Assembly: GCA_900546265.1 (NCBI GenBank)
Contig: URCA01000049.1
Span: 1-20,133 of the forward strand
DNA length: 20,133 bases
Direction of reading: 5' to 3'
Source of the DNA: an uncultured Oscillospiraceae bacterium
Lineage (GTDB): Bacteria; Bacillota; Clostridia; Oscillospirales; Acutalibacteraceae
Shown here: in pieces, positions 1 through 6,998 of the stretch
Layout of the letters: each line of letters begins with the position of its first letter
Position numbering within the stretch: position 1 is the first letter of the stretch
Notes under the pieces: model-generated
The model's input: the letters and a program-made list of their open reading frames with translations, nothing else
Told to the model about the DNA's origin: nothing
Databases searched by the model: none
Program-made: the position numbers and the translations under genes

Positions 1-37
1 TTGCTCCTCTTATTGTAGCTTAGGCACGAGATGGAAA

Positions 38-64
38 GAAAGCCGGACTGGCTGCTCGGCTTTC
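38..64. promoter_or_regulatory. Inverted repeat in the leader of the binding-protein gene
   Basis: GAAAGCCG (38-45) is the exact reverse complement of CGGCTTTC (57-64), with 11 bases between the arms. No T-run follows on the plus strand, so it does not look like a terminator for plus-strand transcription. It could be an operator for a dimeric regulator or an mRNA hairpin in the 5' leader of the downstream gene. No convincing sigma-A promoter is visible in positions 1-100. The transcript start of the locus is therefore probably left of the window. Confidence 0.4.
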
Positions 65-100
65 CTGTCCAAATTTATTGTAATAGCGAGGTATTTGGCT

Positions 101-2992
101 ATGACGCAGCGTAGGAACCATCCCTTACGTCGATGGACCACCGGCCTGACGGCGCTGGCGCTTCTGCTGTCCGCCTATGGCGCCGGCGGATTTCGCCCGC
201 AGGCGGAGGAAACCTCTTCCCTGTCCGCTCCGGAGGCCGAAAGCGCCGCGGCGGGGATCCCTTCCTATGCCGACTACCGGCAGCGTCAGGCCCCTGCGCC
301 CTCCGGCTCTTTTGTTCTGGAGGCGGGCGCCGGCTATACCGCCGCCGGCGCGTCGCCGGAAAAACGGTCGGATTTTTCCGGCCAGCCGGGCGATGCCCTT
401 CTGTTGCCCGACGAGGGCTCCGTAACCTGGAGCTTCACCGTGGAGCAGGAAGGATACTACACGCTGGAATTCCTCTACTATCCCGTCGAAGGCCAGGGAA
501 ACACCATCCTGCGGGACATCCTGCTGGACGGCGCCCTCCCCTTTGCCGAATCGGAGGAAGTGGCGTTCGAGCGCCGCTGGGTGAACGTGGACCGGGAGAG
601 CTTCGACGGCAGCGGCAACCAAATCCGCCCCCGGCAAAAGGAAGAGCCCCAATGGCTGACCGCCGCCGCCCGCGCCTCGGCCGACACGGCGGCCGGCCCG
701 CTGGAATATTATCTGTCCGCCGGCCAGCATACCTTGACGCTGGCCGCCAAGCGGGAGCCGATGCTGCTGCGGCGGATCGCCTTCCGCCCTGCCGACGCGG
801 TGCCCTCTTACGAGCAGGTTCTCGCCGCGTATGAGGCGAAGGGCTACCGGCCGGCCTCGGCCTCCTCCGCCCGCGTAATCGAAGCGGAGGGCGAATCGAT
901 CAAATCCGATCAAAGCCTGTACCCGCTGACCGACCGCACCTCTCCCACCGTCACCCCGTACAGCGCCTCCAAGATCGTCTACAACGCCGTGGGAGGCGCG
1001 CAGTGGAAAACCGTGGGCCAATGGATCGAATGGCCGGTGGATATCCCCGAGGACGGCCTGTACGAAATCGCCCTGCATTTCAAGCAGAACTTGAAAACTG
1101 ACGCCATGAGCGTGCGGGAGCTCACCATCGACGGGCAGCTTCCCTTTGCGCAGGCGGACAGCCTCACCTTCGCCTATGACAGCGGGTGGCAGACCGCCAC
1201 CCTGTCCGACGACAAGGGAACCCCCTACCAGTTTTATTTCACCGCCGGCAGGCACACTATCCGTCTGCGGGCTGGCCTGGGCGCTTACCGGGATATTTTA
1301 ACGCAGACCGATGCCTGTTCCGACGAGCTGAACCGTCTCTACCGCCAGATCGTCGTGGTCACCGGAGGCGAACCCGATATCTATCGAGACTATCAGTTCG
1401 ACGTCCTGATTCCGGATACGCTCAAGGACATGGAGGCGGCCTCCGCGCGCCTGAAGGCGCTGGAAACAAGCATCCGCGCAGCCGGCTTCTCCGGCAACCA
1501 GGGGACGGACGCCATCCGGCGGCTGTACACCCAGATGGACAGCATGACGGCAGATCCCGCCGAGATCGCCCAGCGGCTGCGGATGTATCGGGACAACATC
1601 TCCTCCCTGGCCACCTGGCGCAACTCCATGACTGAGCAGCCGCTGACCATCGACCGGCTGTTCATCGGCCCGGCCGGGATGGCCCTGCCCAAAGGGGAGG
1701 CCGGCTTCTTCGGCTCTCTCAAGCATTATTTTGAACAGTTCTTCGCCTCCTTCTTCAACGACTATTCCGCCATCGGCAGCCTGGGCACGGAAACCGACAC
1801 CGTCCTGACGGTTTGGATGACCACGGGCCGGGATCAGGCCCAGATTCTCCGGCAGCTGATAAACGATCGGTTCACCCCGCAAACGGGGGTGGGCGTGTCG
1901 CTGCAGCTGGTGCCCGCCGACGCGCTTCTGCCCGCTCTGCTGGCCGACACCGGACCGGATATTTCCCTGGGCATGACCCAGGCCGATCCTCTCAACCTGG
2001 CTCTGCGCCACGCGCTGACCGATCTGTCCGCCTTCGGCGATTACACCGAGGTGGCCGGCCGGTTCCTGCCCGAAGCCATCGTCCCCTTCCAGCTGGCCGG
2101 CGGCATTTACGCCCTGCCGGAAACCCAGAGCTTCCCCATGCTGTTTTACCGCAAGGATATCCTGGCCGAGCTGGGCGTGGCGACGGAGGACCTGAACACC
2201 TGGGACAGCCTGCTGCAAAAGGCGCTGCCGGTGCTGCAGAAAAACGCCCTCAACATCGGCGCCGTGCTGAACATCAACACCTATCTGACGCTGTTCTATC
2301 AGCGGGGCGGCACCCTGTACAACGACACGGAAACCGCCTCCGGTCTCGACACGCCCGAGGCCATCGAGAGCATGGAGCTGTACACCATGCTGTATAACCA
2401 ATACGGCCTGCCCTATCAGTTCGATTTCGCCAACCGGTTCCGCAGCGGCGAAATGCCGGTGGTGATTACGGATTATCTGTCCTATAACCAGCTGACGGTT
2501 TTCGCTCCCGAAATCAAGGGCCTGTGGGGGATGCTTCCCGTCCCCGGCACCGTCCGGGAGGACGGCACCGTTTCCCATGCGGCGCCCAGCACGGTGACCG
2601 GCGCGGCGCTGATGGCTTCGGCGCCGGATCAGAAGGCGGGCTGGGAGTTCCTGAAGTGGTGGACCAGCGCGGAGATCCAGTCCAGCTACGGCCGGGTTCT
2701 GGAAAGCGTCGTCGGCTCCGCCGCCCGGTACAACACCGCCAACCAGGAAGCGCTGAACAGCGTCCAATGGGACTACGGCATCAAACAGCAGATCAAGGCC
2801 CAGGCGGCCGAGGCGCTGGCCGTGCCCGAGGCGCCCGGCGGCTACTTCACCTCCCGGCAATTCGATTTTGCCTTCCGCAACATCGCCTTTTACGGGGACA
2901 ACACCCGCACCGCGCTGGAGGAAGCCGCCCAGGCCATCAACAAGGAACTGAGCAAAAAACAGAAGGAATTCGGTCTGACCGTCGGCACCTGA
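101..2992 (+). CDS. Extracellular solute-binding protein (family 1) with two N-terminal carbohydrate-binding-like modules
   Basis: Sugar-capturing component of an ABC importer. I chose the ATG at 101 because GAGG (88-91) lies nine bases upstream; an in-frame TTG at 95 is too close to it. The 963-residue product has a signal peptide (about 1-30). Two beta-sandwich modules resembling CBM6/35-type or jelly-roll domains follow, at about 68-235 and 257-405; both contain a turn of the type DG-x-LPFA, suggesting duplication. A helical linker spans 406-560. The C-terminal 567-955 is a typical family-1 solute-binding fold, with VWMTTG at its start, the stretch PETQSFPMLFYRKDI and a WEFLKWWTS motif near its end. 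Ordinary members are about 400-550 residues, so this one is roughly double. Oddity: the lipobox position reads LSAYG instead of LSACG, so lipidation is not expected. It is followed at 49 bases by a permease gene, and context supports an oligosaccharide ligand of unknown identity. Confidence 0.88.
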   Translation: MTQRRNHPLRRWTTGLTALALLLSAYGAGGFRPQAEETSSLSAPEAESAAAGIPSYADYRQRQAPAPSGSFVLEAGAGYTAAGASPEKRSDFSGQPGDALLLPDEGSVTWSFTVEQEGYYTLEFLYYPVEGQGNTILRDILLDGALPFAESEEVAFERRWVNVDRESFDGSGNQIRPRQKEEPQWLTAAARASADTAAGPLEYYLSAGQHTLTLAAKREPMLLRRIAFRPADAVPSYEQVLAAYEAKGYRPASASSARVIEAEGESIKSDQSLYPLTDRTSPTVTPYSASKIVYNAVGGAQWKTVGQWIEWPVDIPEDGLYEIALHFKQNLKTDAMSVRELTIDGQLPFAQADSLTFAYDSGWQTATLSDDKGTPYQFYFTAGRHTIRLRAGLGAYRDILTQTDACSDELNRLYRQIVVVTGGEPDIYRDYQFDVLIPDTLKDMEAASARLKALETSIRAAGFSGNQGTDAIRRLYTQMDSMTADPAEIAQRLRMYRDNISSLATWRNSMTEQPLTIDRLFIGPAGMALPKGEAGFFGSLKHYFEQFFASFFNDYSAIGSLGTETDTVLTVWMTTGRDQAQILRQLINDRFTPQTGVGVSLQLVPADALLPALLADTGPDISLGMTQADPLNLALRHALTDLSAFGDYTEVAGRFLPEAIVPFQLAGGIYALPETQSFPMLFYRKDILAELGVATEDLNTWDSLLQKALPVLQKNALNIGAVLNINTYLTLFYQRGGTLYNDTETASGLDTPEAIESMELYTMLYNQYGLPYQFDFANRFRSGEMPVVITDYLSYNQLTVFAPEIKGLWGMLPVPGTVREDGTVSHAAPSTVTGAALMASAPDQKAGWEFLKWWTSAEIQSSYGRVLESVVGSAARYNTANQEALNSVQWDYGIKQQIKAQAAEALAVPEAPGGYFTSRQFDFAFRNIAFYGDNTRTALEEAAQAINKELSKKQKEFGLTVGT

Positions 2993-3041
2993 CCCGCCGG
3001 CTGTCCGCCCATTACGCCGCAGAGAAAGGAATGGTTTCCCC

Positions 3042-3953
3042 ATGAAGCGTATCCAGGGAAGGACAAAGCGCCGCGGGCCTCTGCGGCGGTATGCGGAGGA
3101 TTACCTGTTCATCCTGCCGTATTACCTGATTTTTGTTGTTTTTACCATCCTGCCGGTGGGAACGGCCATCGGGCTGAGCTTCACCTATTTCAACGTGCTG
3201 GAGGCCCCCTCCTTTGTGGGCGTCTCCAATTATGTACAGCTGGTGCTGGACGACAGCTTGTTTATGACGGCGCTGAAAAACACCCTGTTTTTGTCGCTGA
3301 TCACCGGCCCGCTCGGCTATCTGCTGAGCATCGCGCTGGCCTGGCTGGTGAACGAATTCGGCGCCAAGCTGCGCTCCGTGCTGACCCTGCTGTTCTACGC
3401 GCCGGTCATCAGCGGCGGGGCCTATATGATTTGGCAGATTATCTTCAGCGGCGACGCTTACGGCTATCTCAACGGCCTGCTGATGGATTTGGGGATCATC
3501 TACTACCCCATCCAGTGGCTGACCGACGTGGATTACATGTGGACAGCCGCCGTCGTCGTCGTGCTGTGGATGAGCTTCGGCGCCGGCTTTCTGTCCTTCA
3601 TCGCCGGCTTCAAAAACATCGACACCCGCCTGTATGAGGCGGCAGCGGTGGACGGCATCCGCAACCGGTACCAGGAGTTCTGGTACATCACGCTGCCGGA
3701 GCTCAAGCCCCAGCTGATGTTCGGCGCGGTGATGAGCATCACCGGATCCTTCGGCATGGGCGACGTGCTCACAGGTGTGTTCGGCTTTCCCAGCTCCAAC
3801 TACGCCCTGCACACCCTGGTGCACCATCTGCAGGATTACGGCAACGTGCGGTTCGAAATGGGCTACGCCTGCGCCATCGCGGTGCTGCTGTTCATTCTGA
3901 TGGTCGGCGCCAATCAAATCGTCCAGCGCCTGCTGCGCAAGGTCGGCGATTAA
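3042..3953 (+). CDS. Sugar ABC transporter permease, MalF-type (first pair)
   Basis: Membrane-spanning half of a carbohydrate ABC importer (family CUT1). The 303-residue protein begins with a short basic cytoplasmic tail. Several hydrophobic segments follow, the first at about residues 24-48. The EAA loop that docks on the ATPase is at about 199-225 (EAAAVDG, then LPELKPQ). Length and order fit MalF/UgpA-type subunits without the large periplasmic loop of E. coli MalF. AGAAAGGA at 3023-3030 supports the ATG at 3042. It lies 49 bases after the solute-binding gene and 57 bases before its MalG-type partner, so the three form a standard binding protein-permease-permease set. The ligand cannot be deduced. 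Confidence 0.93.
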   Translation: MKRIQGRTKRRGPLRRYAEDYLFILPYYLIFVVFTILPVGTAIGLSFTYFNVLEAPSFVGVSNYVQLVLDDSLFMTALKNTLFLSLITGPLGYLLSIALAWLVNEFGAKLRSVLTLLFYAPVISGGAYMIWQIIFSGDAYGYLNGLLMDLGIIYYPIQWLTDVDYMWTAAVVVVLWMSFGAGFLSFIAGFKNIDTRLYEAAAVDGIRNRYQEFWYITLPELKPQLMFGAVMSITGSFGMGDVLTGVFGFPSSNYALHTLVHHLQDYGNVRFEMGYACAIAVLLFILMVGANQIVQRLLRKVGD

Positions 3954-3968
3954 TCCACGGCAAAGCTG

Positions 3969-3989
3969 GGCTCTCCCCGTCGGAGAGCC
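3969..3989 (+). other. Intercistronic hairpin between the first two permease genes
   Basis: GGCTCTCC (3969-3976) pairs perfectly with GGAGAGCC (3982-3989) around a five-base loop. No T-run follows, so it is not an intrinsic terminator. The right arm ends one base before the purine-rich ribosome-binding region (GAAAGGG, 3991-3997) of the next permease. Folding could therefore affect translation of that gene, or the structure could protect the upstream message from 3' exonucleases. Confidence 0.55.
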
Positions 3990-4010
3990 GGAAAGGGTTG
4001 GTTTCGGAAG

Positions 4011-4883
4011 ATGCGGATACATTTGAAAGCTCTCAACCGCAGCCGGCGGGTCAATCGTTCCCGCGCGGGAACGGCCGCCATGTTTCTGGTGCTGCTGGCT
4101 CTGGCGCTGTTCATGGCGTTTCCCATGGGTGTCATCATCGGCAACGCCTTCAAGCCGCTGGACGAACTGTGGGTGTTCCCACCGAAAATGTGGCCCTCCG
4201 TTCCCACGCTGCAGAACTTCCGGGACATGTTCAATGTCATGGCGGACTCCTGGGTGCCCTTTTTCCGGTATATCTACAACTCACTGTTCATCACAGCGGT
4301 GGGCACGGCGGGGCACATCATCCTTGCCTCCATGTGCGCCTTCCCCCTGGCCAAAAAGAAGTTCCCGGGCCGCGCGATCCTGTTCAATCTGATCGTCTTC
4401 TCCCTGATGTTCAACACCACGGTGACGGCCATTCCCAACTACATCACCATGGCCAAGCTGGGCTGGGTCGATACCCATCTGGCCATCATCGTGCCGGCCT
4501 TCGCCTCCTCCCTGGGCCTGTACCTGATGAAGCAGTTCATGGAACAGCTGCCCGACTCCCTGCTGGAGGCGGCCCGCATCGACGGGGCTTCCCAGTGGAC
4601 GATTTTCTGGCGCATCGTGATGCCTAACGTCAAGTCGGCCTGGCTGACACTCATGCTGCTGTCCGTGCAGAACCTGTGGGCCGTCGGCGCCAACCGGTTC
4701 ATCTATAAGGAGGAGCTGAAAACCCTGCCCTACGCTCTGGGCCAGATTCTCAGCGGCGGCATTGCCCGCGCCGGCGTCGGCGCGGCCGTGACGGTGCTGA
4801 TGATGCTGGTACCCATCGCCATCTTCGTTTTCAGCCAAAGCAACATCATCGACACCATGGCCTCCTCCGGTATGAAGGACTGA
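4011..4883 (+). CDS. Carbohydrate ABC transporter permease, MalG-type (first pair)
   Basis: Second membrane subunit of the first importer pair. The 290-residue protein has a basic N-terminus, a first membrane segment at about residues 22-45 and further hydrophobic segments. The EAA loop is at about 186-212 (EAARIDGA, then MPNVKSA), the site expected to contact the nucleotide-binding subunit. Size and topology fit MalG/UgpE subunits. The start is the ATG at 4011; its ribosome-binding site GAAAGGG (3991-3997) is somewhat far, 13 bases, and sits against an upstream hairpin. No ATPase gene is next to it. In Firmicutes, CUT1 importers commonly share an unlinked MsmK/UgpC-type ATPase, and that is the likely arrangement here. 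Confidence 0.93.
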   Translation: MRIHLKALNRSRRVNRSRAGTAAMFLVLLALALFMAFPMGVIIGNAFKPLDELWVFPPKMWPSVPTLQNFRDMFNVMADSWVPFFRYIYNSLFITAVGTAGHIILASMCAFPLAKKKFPGRAILFNLIVFSLMFNTTVTAIPNYITMAKLGWVDTHLAIIVPAFASSLGLYLMKQFMEQLPDSLLEAARIDGASQWTIFWRIVMPNVKSAWLTLMLLSVQNLWAVGANRFIYKEELKTLPYALGQILSGGIARAGVGAAVTVLMMLVPIAIFVFSQSNIIDTMASSGMKD

Positions 4884-4903
4884 GGGCCGCGTCTGATCGG
4901 CCC
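4884..4903 (+). other. Hairpin directly after the MalG-type permease stop codon
   Basis: GGGCCG (4884-4889) pairs with CGGCCC (4898-4903) across an eight-base loop, beginning at the first base after the TGA stop. No U-tract follows. The next gene's ribosome-binding site (AAAGGAG, 4913-4919) lies about ten bases downstream. It may mark a processing or stability boundary between the transporter segment and the NHL-Yip1 gene. The six-pair stem is short, so chance is possible. Confidence 0.4.
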
Positions 4904-4927
4904 ATTCGGCACAAAGGAGAGCAGCGT

Positions 4928-6985
4928 ATGTGGAAAAAGATATGCAGCATGGCGGCTTGTGCCCTCCTGCTGACGCCCATGGCCATGGCGGCGGACTCGG
5001 CCGTCCATGAGTTGCCTTACGATTCCTATGTTTTCAGCGCGGACGGCACCCCTCTCGAGCTGCCCGCCCCCTTCGTCCCCCAACAGATCGTCACCGGCGC
5101 GGGCCTGGGTGTCGGCGGTTTTCAAGGCCTGAGCGATATCTTCTGCGGCAGCGACGGCCTCCTGGTGCTGGCCGACGCGGGCAACAACCGCCTAATCCTG
5201 ACCGACACCGCCTGGAACGCCCCGGTGGTTCTCGCTTCGTTCGACAACGGCGGCCGGCAGGACGCTTTCAACAACCCCACCGGCGTCTATGTCCGGGGAA
5301 ACGACCTCTATGTGGCCGACGCCGGAAACGCCCGGATCCTTCTCTTCGACCGCGCCACCCTCACCCTGCGCCGGGAGCTGAGCCGGCCCTCCATCCCCTC
5401 TCTGGGCGAGGATTACACCTATAAGCCGCTCAAGCTGACCGCCGACGCGGCGGGCCGCGTGTATGTGGTGGCCGAGGGGATCAACCAGGGCCTCATCGAG
5501 CTGAACGAAACCGGCGCTTTCTCCACCTTCCTGGGCGCGCCTTCGGTGACGCCGGACTTTTTCGAACTGATTTGGCGGAAATTCGCCACCAAGGAGCAGC
5601 TGGCCCAGCTGGAAAAATACGTGCCCACCGAATACGACGCGGTGACCATCGACAGCGACGGCTTTCTCTTCGCCGTATCCAAAAACGCGGAAAACACCCC
5701 TATCGCCAAGCTGAACAACCAGGGAAACAACGTTCTGCTTTTCCCACAAAAGCTGGGAGACGCGGAATTTTACGAAAATAAGCCCTATTTCACGGATTTG
5801 GCCCTGGACGAGCGGGGGATTGTCTTCCTGCTGGACTCCAAGCAGGGGAAAATCTACGCCTACACGCAGGAGGGTGATCTGCTGTTCGCCTTCGGCGCCA
5901 ACGCCACCCAGCAGGGCTGCTTCTACTCCGCCAGCGCCATGGAGCTGGCGGGCGGCCTGCTCTACGTCTGCGACAGCAACAAGAACACCGTCACCATCCT
6001 GGAGCCGACGGCCTTCGGCGCCGCCGTGGTGGATGCCACCATTCTGGAGGAACAGGGCCGCTACGAGGACGCCTACGCCCATTGGCGGGAGGTGTCGCGC
6101 CGCTGCTCCCATTACGCGCCCGCCGAGGTGGGCATCGCCCAGGAAGAAATCCGCCAGGGCCGCTACGCAGACGCCATGTCCCGCCTGAAAGCTATCCGGG
6201 AGGAGGACGTATACGCCACCGCCTTTGAAAAGGGACGGAACGAATGGATACGCAATCACTTTCTTCCGCTGCTCGGCGGGGCGGCGGCCCTCATTCTTTT
6301 GTTGCTGCTGGTTCCGCGCCTGGTGAAAAAATGGGCCCCCGTGCAGCGGCTGCGCGCCGCGCCGCTGGTTCGGAAATTCCGCTACGCCACCTACAGCGCC
6401 TTCCATCCCTTCGACGGCTATTGGGATATCAAACGGGAGGGCCGGGGCGACATGAAGTCCGCCCTGCTCATTCTGGGAATTTTCATTGTCTTTTACGCCG
6501 TGCGCGCCCAGTTCAGCGGCTACTCCGTCACCGGTACGGTGAGCAGCGAGGTCAATGTGCTGTTCGAATGCCTCATGATCCTCCTGCCCCTGGCCTTCTA
6601 TGTCGTGGCCAACTGGTGTTTTACCACCCTCATGGACGGCGAAGGAAGCCTCAAAGATATCTTCATCGCCTCCTGCACCGCTTTGAAACCCTACCTGCTG
6701 TTCAGCATCCCCCTGTTTCTCTGTTCACACCTGCTTACCCAGAACGAGGCCGTGTTCTATCAGACGGCGGACGCCCTGTGCTGGATCTGGGTGGTGGCCC
6801 TGCTGTTCCTCGGCATGATGATGACCCACGACTATTCTTTGTCCAAGGCTCTTCTGGCCATGCTGCTCACCATCGTGGGCATCTGCTTGATTATCTTCAT
6901 CGGCCTGCTGTTCATCAACGTGGTGCAGGACGTGGTGTCCTTCTTCCGGGATATCTACACCGAAGTGTCCTTCCGATTCTATTAA
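4928..6985 (+). CDS. Secreted NHL-type beta-propeller fused to a Yip1-family membrane domain
   Basis: Function unknown. AAAGGAG at 4913-4919 supports the ATG at 4928. The 685-residue product has a signal peptide with a likely cut after AMA (about residue 21). Residues about 40-365 form a repeated propeller with NHL-like units; the segments VLADAGNNRLIL and LYVADAGNARILLFD show the repeat clearly. Residues about 370-435 are helical and TPR-like. A membrane helix follows at about 442-461. From about 490 to the end is a Yip1-type domain beginning HPFDGYWDIKREGRG, with roughly five hydrophobic helices. The propeller should face outside and the Yip1 bundle lie in the membrane. Placed between a permease pair and the DUF5696 lipoprotein, with a second permease pair beyond, it may scaffold or sense substrate for the transporters; this is inference from position only. 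Confidence 0.8.
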   Translation: MWKKICSMAACALLLTPMAMAADSAVHELPYDSYVFSADGTPLELPAPFVPQQIVTGAGLGVGGFQGLSDIFCGSDGLLVLADAGNNRLILTDTAWNAPVVLASFDNGGRQDAFNNPTGVYVRGNDLYVADAGNARILLFDRATLTLRRELSRPSIPSLGEDYTYKPLKLTADAAGRVYVVAEGINQGLIELNETGAFSTFLGAPSVTPDFFELIWRKFATKEQLAQLEKYVPTEYDAVTIDSDGFLFAVSKNAENTPIAKLNNQGNNVLLFPQKLGDAEFYENKPYFTDLALDERGIVFLLDSKQGKIYAYTQEGDLLFAFGANATQQGCFYSASAMELAGGLLYVCDSNKNTVTILEPTAFGAAVVDATILEEQGRYEDAYAHWREVSRRCSHYAPAEVGIAQEEIRQGRYADAMSRLKAIREEDVYATAFEKGRNEWIRNHFLPLLGGAAALILLLLLVPRLVKKWAPVQRLRAAPLVRKFRYATYSAFHPFDGYWDIKREGRGDMKSALLILGIFIVFYAVRAQFSGYSVTGTVSSEVNVLFECLMILLPLAFYVVANWCFTTLMDGEGSLKDIFIASCTALKPYLLFSIPLFLCSHLLTQNEAVFYQTADALCWIWVVALLFLGMMMTHDYSLSKALLAMLLTIVGICLIIFIGLLFINVVQDVVSFFRDIYTEVSFRFY

Positions 6986-6998
6986 AGGAGGCGTCGTC

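Noticed and set aside
38..64. Rho-independent terminator of an upstream gene
   Set aside because: The hairpin is followed by CTGTCCAAATTTATTG without a U-tract, so it was listed only as an inverted repeat.
56..84. Possible promoter just before the binding-protein gene (TGTAAT at 79-84 with TCGGCT at 56-61)
   Set aside because: The -35 match is poor, and the predicted start near 90 would leave almost no leader and cut off the GAGG ribosome-binding sequence at 88-91.
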